Part shown: in pieces, positions 21,546 to 33,950 of the stretch | How the letters are laid out: every line of letters begins with the position of its first letter | How positions within the stretch are numbered: position 1 is the first letter of the stretch | DNA from: Doryteuthis pealeii | Taxonomy: Eukaryota; Mollusca; Cephalopoda; Myopsida; Loliginidae | NCBI GenBank assembly: GCA_023376005.1 | Contig: CM042157.1 | Coordinates: forward strand, 93,501,062 to 93,565,061 | Length of the DNA stretch: 64,000 nt | Reading direction: 5' to 3' | Position numbers and translations under genes: made by a program | Notes under the pieces: model-generated | Databases searched by the model: none | The model's input: the letters and a program-made list of their open reading frames with translations, nothing else | Told to the model about the DNA's origin: nothing

Positions 21546-22090
21546 AACAACTGAAACTTACTCTTCCATCACTCTCGTCTTTCATTGTTATTTTTTATAA
21601 TTTAAGTATTTAGTTAAAAGAGGAAGTAAAGAATAAAATGACAGTTATCTTTTCTTGTTAATGGATTTCATTTAAGATTCATTGAAGAGATGTTTGCTTA
21701 TATTCATTAAAATAAAACCAAACAGTTAGAAACCAATAATACTAAGCATATATTTATTAAAATTACATTTTGAATATCAATATGCAAATTAGCCTTCCCG
21801 TTCACACTGTAAACCGCTATTTTGTTGTATATATAAATACAATTGCATGTTATTAGTATGTAGATATGGTTAACAGTATAAATAATGTGAAACAATTTTA
21901 TTAATTGAGGTTAAAATAAGGATAAATTCATGGTGAATGTGATGTCAATTACTAAGGGAATTGTGACTTGAGTAGTGATTTAGTTTCGGTTACAGACAGA
22001 AAAACACACAATCTCCATCATAATAAGATATATATATTGTTCTTTTGCATCAGTCGAGTTCTGTTGAATTTCTACCAGAAGATACATCAA
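21546..22090. other. No feature recognised
   Basis: AT-rich. The frame at 21707-21895 encodes a low-complexity, hydrophobic peptide with no support. Confidence 0.4.
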
Positions 22091-22099
22091 TCAGTTTCT

Positions 22100-22162
22100 A
22101 ATTGCAGTCTCGAAAGACTATATTAATTTTTGTTCCCCTGAAGTTACAGCGCCTCCTGTGGT
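22100..22162 (-). mobile_element. LINE 3'-end fragment
   Basis: The segment GCAGTCTCGAAAGACTAT...CCCCTGAAGTTACAGCGCCTCCTGTG closely matches 35030-35098, which lies just beyond the C-terminal coding end of the LINE fragment at 35047-35518. This is therefore a short terminal piece of the same family. Confidence 0.6.
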
Positions 22163-22169
22163 GAGTTGC

Positions 22170-22537
22170 TATACTTATCAACAACAAGAAAGCTTAATGG
22201 ATTGGGTCTTAAAACGGGGACAATGTGTAACGAGATAATGAAGGTCCTGACTTTTGTGAGCTAGAACTACTATATTGGAAAAGGAGGAAGAAGAGGTGGG
22301 AGATGATAAGGGTTTGAAGAATAGTGATGAGCACAAAACAGGATGAACGATGATTTGACCGGAGCGTGACCCCCGAACGGAGAATTGAGTGTCAACCGGA
22401 AGTTTCGGGTGTCGACCGGAACCGGGGATCACGTGGTGACGTGGAACAACGAAGAAAGGGACAGGCCTCTTTTCGATTTGGGACAGCGTAGGGTTAAGAC
22501 CTGTCCTTTGTCCCGTGTGGGATGACGGTAGTTTAAT

Positions 22538-22625
<88 letters not shown>

Positions 22626-22720
22626 CTCTCCGATACAGCCCACGAGACGAGCCTACCCTGGAAATAAAGGCTAGCAGTTGTGACTACATATTTCTCGCGT
22701 TGTAGTTTTTATCAACAAGA
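22170..22720 (+). mobile_element. Possible LTR-like segment with long (TC)n
   Basis: A GC-richer block containing a pure TC run (22541-22622), an AATAAA signal (near 22664) and a TATCAACAA motif near both ends (22176 and 22708). A (CCGCCT)n-like stretch follows at 22766. The order resembles a retroviral-type LTR with polyadenylation signal, but I could not define matching TG...CA ends or a target duplication. Confidence 0.35.
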
Positions 22721-22799
22721 TGACCACCACGTGCAGAAGACATTTTTAGTACCGTGAATATATCGCCACCTCCGCCGCCTCCGCCGCCACGTTACGTAT

Positions 22800-23740
22800 A
22801 TACGCTTTGGGTACTGTGACCAGATATACGACAACGTTACAAATGCTTACCCACTGTACTAAAAAATGTAATCATTGGGTCATTCCATTGTGTGCTCTCC
22901 TTTAGAAAGACCACAATAACCTTTTAAAAGACTCACATTAAAAACAGTTCTTTTCTTACATTCTAAATGATGTGAAGATAGAAATTACGATTATTACGAT
23001 TATTAATAAATACGAGGGCGTAAATCTATTCTTAAACCATATGTGGACGCACCTGAAGTTAGTTGAACTTTAAATCTATGCCACAAGGATAATGTCAGCT
23101 ACCAAATTAGATTCCAGTTGCTGGAGTTAAGCATGCAGTGCAGTTGAAGGATACGTATTGTATATACAGTTGGGTTTCTGGCAACGTGATTACATTAATT
23201 TGCTATAAGTTAATGTATACAGATTTATATAAAGATTATGATAAAATCTCGATATGAAAATTTGTTCAATTATCGGTTCAATTAATGTTATTTCACAGTA
23301 GGTATTTACTCAATCCATCCGTAGAAAGTGACACAAGGTCGAAAGTGTGGAGCATTCAGTGGGAAACGAACTCGATATTCACTATTAATTACCAAACATT
23401 ACACAACGATGGGACTCCCCTATTTACCCAACTAATGTCCGAGTTGTGAATATAAGAAATAAGCTCTGAAAATAGATTTAGATTGCATCTTGATAAATTA
23501 GACTGTTCCTACAGGGCAATAACTGGTGCTGTTTCAATGAATATCTAAGTGCTTTCCACAGCAAATTATCCAAACTTACACAATTGAGCTTGTAGATGCC
23601 ATACTTGCATGTAGATTATATCAAAATTGTAACCTAATTGAGATACACTTTCAATTAGCTTTCCCAACCACACCAGAAATTACGTTTGTGAATATGAGAC
23701 ACACATTAAAACAATTGTTTACCAAAAGTATTGTCTACTA
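22800..23740. other. No feature recognised
   Basis: Ordinary AT-rich sequence without repeats or frames that I recognise. Confidence 0.5.
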
Positions 23741-23743
23741 AAA

Positions 23744-23998
23744 AAAAGTAAAGTCGTCGGGGCGGCCTAAAGTCGGTACCAGCCAATCAGCGAGGGAGGC
23801 TATCCCCTTTTCACTGGCGCTAGACCAAGGAGATTGTTTTTGGGCTTCTGGGGTGGAGCGCCACACCTACCATCAGCTCCTTACTTTACCGCACAGATCC
23901 CTGTGCTACTCATACGCTGAGTTGGCGAGGGCCGGTATCAAACCAAGAACCTTGCGGTTTCTAGCCGAACGCTCTACCGACTGAGCTAACCCGGCCCC
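23744..23998 (-). repeat. T1 SINE, well preserved
   Basis: On the minus strand the head reads GCCGGGTTAGCTCAGTCGGT. Both promoter boxes and the complete body ending CGACGACTTTACTTTTTTTT are intact. It is one of the best T1 copies for consensus building. Confidence 0.85.
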
Positions 23999-24253
23999 TA
24001 CTAGCAGTGAATAGGTTTGGTTTCTTTGTTTAATGGCATAGCAACCTTTGTGGGTTATGTTAATACCAACACCATCTTTGTAGAAGAACAGAAGTGGTAC
24101 TATTTAGCCCATAGCTGGGGAGAATGAAGGAGTTAATACACTTTCTTTGAGAAATGCTGTTTCAAATATAAGTTAATATTATAATTTTGCTATGACAATG
24201 CATTAACTGGGCATTTCTGATTTTCCTAGCTAAGTTAAATTATTCATACATGG

Positions 24254-24414
24254 TGTAATAAGTAATTGAGACTTACCTCTCCTACTTTGATTACCTCCCC
24301 TTTGGAGAACTCTCTATGGAATACTAGACTATATAAACTCTTAATAAGTGTACCAATTATTCTAAGTAGAATAAAGCTTTCCAGAGTCTAGCAGTGTTAT
24401 TATTTTTCATTACA
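24254..24414 (+). mobile_element. Solo LTR with 5-bp target duplication
   Basis: A 161-bp unit starting TGTAATAAG and ending CATTACA. It is bounded by an exact direct repeat CATGG at 24249-24253 and 24415-24419. Inside are a TATA-like ACTATATAAACTC near 24328 and a polyadenylation-type AATAAA near 24370. TG...CA ends, short inverted termini and a 5-bp duplication are what recombination between two LTRs of an integrated element leaves. A truncated sister copy is at 15672-15783. Confidence 0.88.
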
Positions 24415-24419
24415 CATGG

Positions 24420-24884
24420 ATAATTTTTTTCTCCAAAAATAAATTAATAATTATATAATATTAGGTTCCTGTTAGGGAATAAGTACCCATAGATCTATAA
24501 AAAAAATGTGGGCCTACTTTGTGAATAAGATAGTTGCATTACCAGTGCCAATGATCAGTGTTCAAGTCCAGGTAAATAAAAAGACAATATTTTGAATGCT
24601 GATTTTCAGGGCAAGCAGACTGTGCCCGATCAGAAGATTCGCACACCACAATCTTCCTATCATCTATTTCAAAAACTTGGTGTTGTATCTATATTATACT
24701 TACATTGAGAATGCACATGTGGTTACACATTCTTTAGTAGTTTGATTTCTTTGTTTAATGGCATATCAATCTTTGTGGATTATTTAATGCCAAAGCCTTC
24801 TTTGTAGAAAGAAGAACAGTAGTGTGGGGGGGGATGAGGGAGTTCATACACTTTCTTTGAGGAATACTAAGTTTAAAATAGAAT
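24420..24884. other. Decayed repeats
   Basis: TTTGTTTAATGGCATATCAA with GTGG(A/G)TTAT motifs at 24013, 24750, 25370 and 31390 belongs to a diverged relative of the R1 3' end. Nothing else is identified. Confidence 0.4.
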
Positions 24885-25235
24885 TTGGTTTGTTTTGTTT
24901 TACGGCATATCAACCTCAGTGGGTCATTTAATGCCGATAAAATATTTGAAATAAATCAATTCTTAATGGATAATACAATTTTTTTATAAATACATTTTTC
25001 TATTTAACCCATAAATGGGACCCTAACAGGTACTACCACTCCGGGTCAGAGTGGACCAGGGAGCAATGGTGATGAATGGGGTGCTCCACATTCCCCAAAC
25101 CTCCAAAACTGGAACCTCACCATCAGATAGAGTTTAACGTCATTCCCAGGACATGTAGACCCGCAGCCACCGCCTTCTAGCACCCATATGATAAAAAGGG
25201 GTTGGGGCTTGCCATAAGGGCAATAGGGTTGGGAA
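24885..25235 (-). repeat. R1 retroposon, 5'-truncated
   Basis: On the minus strand only the 3' 350 bp are present. The copy stops within the TTGCCATAAGGGCAATAGGG region. The copy at 30360-30685 stops almost at the same place. Confidence 0.8.
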
Positions 25236-25239
25236 TTAA

Positions 25240-27360
25240 AATAGAAGTTAACATTATCATTTTCTTATGACAATTCATTGTTTAACTGGACATTTCTGAT
25301 TTTTAATTTTTTTTAAGTTAAATGATAAATAAATAAAGATTCACATGTGGTTACAGTTATTTTCTACATTGTTTAATGGCATATCAACCTTTGTGGGTTA
25401 TCAAACTCGCTATTCAGTAGTAATAGATCTATGAGACTAGCTTTCTAACCATTACACTACAATGGGACACCCTTTTACCTGACCCATTTGCCATGGATAG
25501 GATGTAACACAAGGTCACAAGTATAGGGCATCCAGTGAGGATCAAACTCAATATTCAGTAGTAATAGATCTGCGAGATTAGATTGCAAAGTATTACATTT
25601 CAATGGGACACCCAGGTTATTTACTAAACTCTACTTAGTTATGACACAAGGCCAGGTTATGGGGCAGCCAGTGAGGCTCGAATTCACTATATATAATATC
25701 TTTAGGTGGCTAGTTTTAAGAGAAAATGGGTCTTGAAAAAGTTAATGGTCTGAAAATTGGAGACTGGTAAAAAAAAGTAATGGCCATAATTTTAGGAGAA
25801 ATTGGGGCCACAATGTCTGTCTGAAAAAGTTATTACCAATTTCAGGGTGGTCTAATAAGCTAGTTCGGGTTGGGGAAAAATCTGCATGTATTCAGTCGGC
25901 TCAAGCCACAACAGAAGATCCAGACCGGCGGTTGGAGTGAGAGTCTCGTCCAGTAGGCAGTTAATAGATAGAAAATAAGTAAAGTCCCACTGTTGTATAC
26001 CCTTTTCATTACTTCTTCTGTTCTTCTTTGGCATCTTAAGTTCTTCTAGGTCAGTCTCTTCTAACATCTGGACTTCATCTTGGCTGGTTGGTCACACTTA
26101 ACTCATTTCTTCTTCATCAGTTTTGTTACCAAGACATTCACCAACCACAAAACTGTGTTATTTTCTTAAGCTTTTATTTCCTTAACTATACATTTCATGT
26201 AACTAAATATCTGACTAACATAGCGCACATATGCAGTGTGAGTTCCAGTTAAGGCAGTACATTTTCTCTGCCCGACGTCCAGCTGAAAACTGAGGACCTA
26301 ACCAGGTCCCACGTGACTTCACGTATTTCGCGAGCTTTCTGTAGTATTCCATGGAAAGTCCCGCCCGTGATATGAAAAGGGCCATCCCTTTAGAAATTGA
26401 CAATAATCTTATGCAACCGCATAGATTATGTAACACCACAAGATAGAAAGTCAGACAGACTTGTAGTTTATACTAGCAGCCGACTTAAGAGAACTTCTTG
26501 CCAGCTGACGACATACATTCAGATGCCCTCTGCTCCTTCACAAACTGCACAAAATGTTACATCTTCCTCCTCCATTAGCGTTCTGTCATCAACACTTTGT
26601 GTTGTCATGTTTTCTTTTTTAATCCTTGTGAACCTGTCTCTAGCTCGTACCCTTTGAATTGGCCAGCACAGATTATTACAGTGTTGGGTCATCGACATTG
26701 TGCAAGGAAGCTGCCCAAGTGCGGACCGGGTATTGTGACACTGGATCTCATTGGATTATACTGCTAACTTTTAGGTTGATTCCAAGTTCAAATCTTTATG
26801 GTTTGTCCTTTAAAACACAACTCCCCCAAATGCAACTTAAATAATGATTAACTGCCCTGACAAAGATCCCACGTCCAGGCCAATCGCACCCAGCGCTGCC
26901 ATCATGATGTACAAATTTGTATACGCGCCAACGAGGTAGTCTGACTTCGAGCCACAACCCACAATCAGGAGGATGTGAGTTCAATCTCTGTAGTTGTCCA
27001 CTACACTCCCCCCTGATCTCATCATTTTGCATGCCAGACATGTTCATGCTCGCTTTGAGCTCCTATGTAATTTTTATAGCTTGTCCTTTGATTATTTCTC
27101 AAACTTCAAATACTTTTTAAATTCTGGGTTTACTAAGTGCAAAACTTTTTGTTTAGAAAACTATACTATAAAGTACAGCTGAAGAAAGCTGAAGGCCACA
27201 TCGCTCAAAACGTGTATATAACACATTAAAATCCTCACAATACTTTCATGTTTTTTTTTTATCCAACAAAATCCAGTTTTATTCTTTGTTTCTCACAAAA
27301 GTTTCATAAATCTACTTCATAATTCACTAACATTCTCACATATCAGATTTTAACTTATTT
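25240..27360. other. Unassigned region, partly GC-richer
   Basis: The part at about 25850-27050 is less AT-rich than its surroundings and has several overlapping short open frames on both strands (25852-26067, 26215-26439, 26397-26657, 26796-27047). None shows a recognised domain. One segment (26960-27000) has a B-box-like GAGTTCAATCTCT. It could be an old retroelement or an unrecognised terminal exon. I make no functional call. Confidence 0.3.
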
Positions 27361-27364
27361 TTCA

Positions 27365-27810
27365 GATTGGTTGGTTGAATTTTGTTTTGTTTTGTTTGTT
27401 TTATGGTATATCAACTACAGAGGGTCATTTAATGCTGTAAAAGTTTTGGAAGATTCATAGTGCTAGAAAATTTTTTAAACTCAATTTTTTTTGTAAACAA
27501 ATTTTCTATTAAACCCCAAAATGGGAACCTAACAGGTCAGAGTGGACCTGGGAGCAATGGTGATGAAGGGTGCTCCACATTCCCCAGACCAGGAACCTCA
27601 CTATCAGATAGAGTTTAACGTCATACCTAGGACGACCCTCAGCACCCATATGATAAAAAGGGTTGGTTGGATTTTACAGCATGTCAACCCCTGTTGGGTT
27701 ATTTTATGCCAAAGATGTTTTGTTTTATTCATTCTTCATAGGTACACATTTCTTTTTCTATTCAATCCATAGATAGGACACTAACAGGTACTACCACTCC
27801 AGGTCAGAGT
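27365..27810 (-). repeat. R1 retroposon, two overlapping 3' fragments
   Basis: An R1 fragment (27365-27660) is followed by a second R1 3' end (27660-27810) that starts again at the GGATTTTACAGCATGTCAACC-type terminus. This shows insertion of one copy into or next to another. Confidence 0.7.
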
Positions 27811-28194
27811 ATTTTTCATGTTGCATAACTAAGTTTTATAAAAACAAAAACATTAAAAGATATTTATTATGATAATGCCAAAATAAAAAATATGGGAAAA
27901 GCAAATTTCTATTGTTCAAAAATCATTTTACTGTTGAAAAATTCCACAAAGCAAATGTCAATTTTCCTGCAAAATTTTAAGAACAGAAAGAAAATTAAAT
28001 TAATTTCCCAATCAAATTTCTGAGAAAACATTTGAATAATTCTCATCAATTATTTAAAAGTATCAATTTCAAATAAACTAGTTATAATGTCTTCATGCAT
28101 GAATTACATTGATACAAAAATATAGCTAACATCATTTTTTCTCTCTTGTGTATCTTTAAAATATTCATAAAGTCTACAATATCTTGATTACTAC

Positions 28195-28445
28195 CATGTT
28201 TCCCCGAAAATAAGACAGAGTTTATATTAATTTTCACTCCAAAATATAACACTAGGAGTTTATTTTCGGGGGATGTTGAGTGTTTGCGTCGCATGATAGG
28301 ATTGTGAAGAATGCTTATTTTTTTGGTACTGTGTGCCACTCTCAATTTGGGCTTATTTTAAGGGGAGGGCTTATATTAAAATCATCCTGAAAAATTACGC
28401 TAGATCTTATTTTGCAGGTAGGTCATATTTTCAGTGGAAAACAGA
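28195..28445. mobile_element. Non-autonomous element with GAAAATAAGAC motifs
   Basis: TTTCCCCGAAAATAAGACAG, TTTATATTAATTTT and a CTAGG...TTATTTTCGGGGGATG segment are followed by a second set (GGGCTTATTTTAAGGGGAGG, CTTATATTAA, CGCTAGATCTTATTTTGCAG). The internally repeated, near-palindromic build resembles a MITE-like sequence I recall from several animal genomes. I cannot name the family with certainty. Confidence 0.45.
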
Positions 28446-30355
28446 AAGTACTATTTTGTATGTTTAGATAAAAGGTAAATTAATCAAATTTGTTCAAATT
28501 TATATTTTAAGCATAAACTCTCCATTAAAAACTTGAGAGAAAATGAGAGAAAGTTAAAAAATTGCTCTTTCAATTAGAAAGAGCAAACATTTTCTTATTT
28601 GGACAAACTACAAATTGAAAAAATTATTCAAGTAACAGTTGTAGTGTAACGTAGTCACAGCACCATAAAAGGTTTATGTTGTATTGTAGTAGGCCGGTCA
28701 GTTTATAGGTCTCACACAAGCAGCAACATTCAACATGGGTTAAAAAAAAAATTTTTTTTTTAAAAAAACAACATCCAAAGAATAGTCAGTTACAGATAGG
28801 CATAAGGATTTTTTATTTATTTCTCACTCCATGGGGTCTTTTCAGAAAGAATAAGTAAGTTAATTGTTTCTATCATAAATACAATTCATTACCACTATCT
28901 TGCAACTTACGGTCAGTTAAAACACCTCCCATAGTGGAGCATGAAAAGTCGACATGTATTTCCTTGTGAGACACCTAGCGAAAAAGGGATAAGTTTCCTT
29001 AATTCCGCTTGTGGTCCCGGGTGGGGGGAAGGGGCATATCCGTTTCTGCTTGTCTGCAAAAAATTTGGGACTTCCGGTTTGGGGGGGTAATCTAGTTCAG
29101 GGGTCATTGACTGATCACTGGCTGACATACATTGAGTGCTTAGAATCTTAGTTTGCTAAAAACTTTCTTCTCTTTTTTTCTTTCTCTTTACCCAGAAACA
29201 TGATTACCATTTTCTTTTCAATTTAAATTTTCTATACACCGTTTAATTTTGTTACAGTAGATTTGACACAATGATTAGACAGCTAAAACAGTTTGAAAAA
29301 GGGATTGGAATATTTGTTAGAATTTATGAAAACATAAAATAAGCCAAATTTTAGTAATAATGCTGAAAACAGTATTTTTTGTCTCCTGAAGATGAATTTC
29401 ATAAAAACATGAAAAATGCACAAATGGAGAAAACATTTGGTTAATAAATAGAAACTTGCTTCTTTTTTTCTTCTTCATATTGTTTGCTGAATTGAAATGT
29501 CCAATTTTGACCAATTAGCAAAAAGAGATAAAAGTCAACTACTTAATATCCTCAATCAATTTTTGGTAAAGATACATTTCCAGATATTGTGTAAGATTAA
29601 GTTTAACTCTTAACATCCTATACCACTTCATTCCACCCGGCTGGAAGTCACATTTGTTTTCCTAATCCACCCTAAACTTTTTTTTAGCCTTTGTTTAAAT
29701 GTAATATTAAACATATTTAGCAGTCTTTCATTTATGGGAAATAACAGGTAATTTTAAATGAAAAGGCCATTTTTAGCCATTTATTGATAAATCCTTATAG
29801 GAATGAGGATCTGAACTTAGAAAATTCTCAACAGGATGTTAAGAGTTAAGAGATGGATGATATTAGTGAAATATAGTATTCATTTCCCAGTGACATAATT
29901 GGTTGGTTTTCGGTTTTCCAGGACATTTCCAGAATATTTTTAAAATTTTCCAGGACAGCAGTTGTTCACGGCAATTTTATAATTTAATTGATGTTAATCT
30001 AATATCGACACATTTAGACAGTTTTATTGTTACTTTTTTATGATGCAGGGTTAATGAAGTAGCTTGGGTTCATTATTGATGTGCCAATAAAAAGCGGGGG
30101 GGGGAGGGTATTGTATAACATCTACATATATTTGTCGATAAAAAGTGAGAAATACATCATGGTACATATCTGATAGGTACCACCGATTTGTGTGCCCATT
30201 TTAATTTTTAGAACAAATTAAAATTAATCAAATCAATTATTTAATGTCAAATTTTTGTTTAAGTCGAAAAGTATAATGAAAAAAATTGATTTTAGCTCAT
30301 TTCTTCAACTAAACTTTATCTGATCATTTTACTCAAACTTTCTTCTGAATAATGG
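28446..30355. other. No feature recognised
   Basis: Low-complexity AT-rich sequence. Short hairpins include TTGCTCTTTCAATT-AGAAAGAGCAA near 28562 and an A9/T10/A7 stretch at 28741-28768. The frames at 28913-29128 and 29317-29514 have no support. Confidence 0.5.
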
Positions 30356-30359
30356 TATT

Positions 30360-30685
30360 TGTTTGTTTTGTTTTGTTTTGTTTTACGGCATATCAACTTC
30401 AGTGGGTCATTTAATGCCGATAAAGTTTTGAAATAAATTCATTCTTAATGGATAATACAATTTTTTTATAAATACATTTTTCTATTTAACCCTAACAGGT
30501 ACTACCACTCCGGGTCAGAGTGGACCAGGGAGCAATGGTGATGAAGGGGTGCTCCACATTCTCCAAACCTCCAGAACTGGAACCTCACCATCAGATAGAG
30601 TTTAACGTCATTCCCAGGACATGTAGACCCGCAGCCACCGCCTTCTAGCACCCATATGATAAAAAGGGGTTGGGGCTTGCCAAAT
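30360..30685 (-). repeat. R1 retroposon, 5'-truncated
   Basis: The plus-strand view begins with four GTTTT repeats before TACGGCATATCAACTTCAGT, the variable 3' tail of the family, and ends at GGGGTTGGGGCTTGCCA. A short internal deletion removes the AACCCATAGATGG motif. Confidence 0.8.
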
Positions 30686-30689
30686 GGTA

Positions 30690-31464
30690 TTTGTGACGAT
30701 AAAATTAAAATTATGTCAATCCAATTGTGGAGATGTTTTTTATGTTGAATTTCTGTGAAAATTAGTTGACTGATTTACAGACAAAATATTTTTTAAAACA
30801 AATTTTAAGCTTTGCTAAAATATTTACTTTTTTCTAAAAATTAAATAATTTTAATCGATTAAACACTGCTGAAGATGATTATAAAGAAAATGTTAAAGTT
30901 AAATGTTCTGAATTTTACAAAATTTTACGTCTTGTAAAGTGGAATTTTTTTTTTTAAACCTCTAGCTCTTTAACAAATATTTCATTATCTTTAAAGTCGC
31001 CTGACTATAACAAATTCTTGTCTTGTTCAGTGTCATGTAAAAATAAATCAAAATATCGCTACATGAAGAAAACGAAACTTCATCACATAAAATCAACAAG
31101 TACGCACCCAATCAGATGCATTTTTATCATTTAATAGAATATGCATGACTAATTTGGGAAATTTTGTGTCGATTAAAATAAAAACAAAAAACATCATCCT
31201 TGTTATTTTACTACTTATATTTGTTAACTGTAACAGTAACATTAATTTTGTCTTAGATAATTCAAATTTTCCAGGACAAAATACAAAATTTTTCCAGGAT
31301 TTTTGACAAAAAATACCTCTTTTTCCAGGTTTTCCAGTACTGGAAAATTTACATTTTATTTTCCAGGACGCGTGGGTACCTTGCGGTTTCTTTGTTTAAT
31401 GGCATATCAACCAAATACCAAACCCATCTTTGTGGAACAGTAGTGGTATTATTTAACCCATAGC
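30690..31464. other. No feature recognised
   Basis: AT-rich. A TTTTCCAGGA(C/T) motif recurs irregularly here and around 29935-29955, possibly an old local duplication. Confidence 0.4.
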
Positions 31465-31755
31465 TGGTTGGTATTTATGGCATGACAACCCTCATTGGGT
31501 TATTTTCTGCCAAAGACATTTTGTTTTATTCATTCTTGATAGGTATTGAGCAAAATTTTTTAAAAAGATTCAATTCCTTTTAACCAAATTTTTCTTAACT
31601 CATTTTGTTCTATTCAACCCATAGATGGGATCCTAACAGGTACTACCACTTTGGGTCATGGTGGACCTGGGAATAATGGCAATGACAGGATACTTAACAC
31701 TCCTCAGAGCAACAGAATTGGAACTTCACTATTAGATGCAGGACACTGGGGGGGG
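31465..31755 (-). repeat. R1 retroposon, diverged 3' fragment
   Basis: Retains the ATGGCATGACAACC terminus, CATAGATGGGATCCTAACAGG and TACTACCACTTTGGGTCA, but is more diverged than the other copies. Confidence 0.65.
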
Positions 31756-31950
31756 GGGCCTGATTAAAGAATAGCTTTAAATTTAAATGGATTTTATAAG
31801 CCCCATTACTAGAATGAGTGAAATGTCAAGAATCAATAATTTCAGATTTTTCAGATTATTGCCGTAGTTTAGGAAACTTTTTTCTTGTGTATGCATAAAG
31901 GTGTTTTTTGGGGGGGTTGTTTTTTTCATCTTAAAGAAAATATATACATA

Positions 31951-32100
31951 CAAGGTGTGTCATAAAATTATTGAGAATGAAGCTGTATTTACCAAGATAG
32001 AAATGAACAATGAATGAAATGTTAATTTTTTCAGAATACAAGGTGTGTCAAAAAGTACAAAAAATCTCAATACTTGTTTGACACACCTTGTATTCTATTA
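31951..32100. mobile_element. MITE with ACAAGGTGTGTC termini
   Basis: Three copies of the terminus occur: ACAAGGTGTGTCATAAAATT (31951), ACAAGGTGTGTCAAAAAGT (about 32038) and its complement ending about 32095. The layout matches the element at 10792 with an additional nested end. Confidence 0.7.
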
Positions 32101-32156
32101 ACAAAAGGACATTAAACACTTTTTGTCTAAATTTTTGAGATGAGGCTTGATTATTT

Positions 32157-32395
32157 GGATTTTTAGCTCAGTCAGTAGAGTGTTTGGCTGGGAACCTCAA
32201 GGTTCATGGTTCGATACCGGGCCTCACCAACTCAGCATGAGTATCACAGTGCAGTAAAGTGAGGAGCTAATGGTAGGTGTAGTGCTCCACCTCAGATGCT
32301 AAAAAACAATCTCCTTGGTCTAGTGCTAGTGAAAAAGGGATAGACTCCCTCGCTGTCTGGTAGATAGGCTTTAGGCCACCCCAACTTTACTTTTT
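32157..32395 (+). repeat. T1 SINE
   Basis: TTTTTAGCTCAGTCAGTAGAG head, GGTTCGATACCGG B box and a body ending CCACCCCAACTTTACTTTT. It has a few small deletions. Confidence 0.78.
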
Positions 32396-32560
32396 ACTTA
32401 TTGTCATATACATAAAGTTTCAGCCGATATGCCCGATTACAACATGAAGGCTCCCGAGTTTGACAAGAAACATCTGAAGAAGGCTGGAGGGCACATTGGC
32501 CGAAACGGTGTATATATAACAATAAAGATGAGGACAATAGTCCCAAAAATCCAAATAAAA
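32396..32560. repeat. P-family fragment
   Basis: Contains CATCTGAAGAAGGCTGGAGG and GGCCGAAACGGTG, followed by AATAAAGATGAGGACAATAG. Upstream it encodes one APEFDKK-like unit of the VPE..KK minisatellite seen at 46100-46300. Confidence 0.65.
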
Positions 32561-32954
32561 AACACCTTGTGTTCCTTATTGTTTATCTCCCTTAGCTCTC
32601 ATTCATTTATTTGGATATATCTCTAGAATTGTCTCCAGCAAATGACTTCTAGTTTCGTCCTTTTATCAGAATTAAGACCAAAACTGGACCTGTTGTTTAT
32701 CTTTCCTCATCAATTCAATAATTTGGATCATCACAGTAAGAATCTTTGACTTATCCACCTTTTCAAGCAGTCAATAAACCTACTGATGAATATTGATTTT
32801 GCTTTTTTGTCATTGATTTTTGTCATGATTGACGAAAGATAATGCACACGTTTACACTTAAATGGACACACATCTACAGAGATGGTACACATATCAATAC
32901 TTGGTGTACTTTAGAAACCAATTTGTGTCATATAATACCAGCCACAAATTGATT

Positions 32955-33365
32955 TGGTTTGTTTTATGGCATATCAACATCAATGGGTCATTTAATGCTG
33001 ATAAACTTTTGAAATAAATTCATTCTTAATGGATACTCAATTTTTTTCATACACACATTTTTCTATTTAACCCATAAATAGGACCCTAACAGGTACTACC
33101 ACTCCAGGTCAGAGTGGACCAGGGAGCAATGGTGATGAAGGGATGCTCCACCCACATTACCCAGACCTCCAGAACTGGAACCTCACCATCAGAGAGTTTA
33201 ACGTCATTCCCAGGACATGAAGACCCTTAGCCACCATCTTCTAGCATATATATGATAAAAAGGGTTGGGGCTTGCCATAAGGGCAATAGGGCTGGGACAA
33301 TTATATAGGTGCTAGGGCTTGACATGACCAGCTGATTGAGTGGAGGGGGCCTCTTCAACTGCCAA
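32955..33365 (-). repeat. R1 retroposon
   Basis: A minus-strand copy truncated in the GATCAATCGG region (here GATTGAGTGGAGGGGGCCTC). It otherwise follows the family order. Confidence 0.78.
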
Positions 33366-33447
33366 AAATTGAATTTGTAACATTTAACCGTTCATACAGA
33401 TAACCTCTTTTATTTCTTGGAGAAACCAATATGTGGTAAATGCAATG

Positions 33448-33740
33448 GAGGTACATGGTGTACAGGTTAGAGTTGTAGGAAATGGACTCATTGAACTGGG
33501 TTCAAATCCTGGACAAGGCTGTTTGCATTTCACATAGTGCTAATACCTTTGGGAAAGGTATGCATCCAACTACTCGCCCTCCAGCTATAGGTAAATACTA
33601 AGGCAGACTGGGCTATTTAACCTTTGGTAGCTAACCAGTCAAAGAGAAGGAAAACTCTGAATTCAAACCTGTTAAACTCTGCTTAAGAAATTGACCTTTT
33701 AATGCATCCTGCTTGTGTACAGGGATTGGTAAATATATAT
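33448..33740 (+). repeat. T2 SINE
   Basis: GTACATGGTGTACAGGTTAGAG head, GGTTCAAATCCTGG B box and the complete body, ending TTGGTAAATATATATA. Confidence 0.8.
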
Positions 33741-33903
33741 ATATATACGGTGAGAAAAACCCAGCAAATAGTTTGATTGTAAAAATATACTACCAAACAT
33801 CACCCGGGGAGAAAAAGATTTTTGAAAAAAAAAGAAAAGACCAAGATAATCGTACCAACCAAAAATAATCTATTGGTACAATATTTGGCCAAAAGAAAAA
33901 ACA

Positions 33904-33904
<1 letters not shown>

Positions 33905-33950
<46 letters not shown>

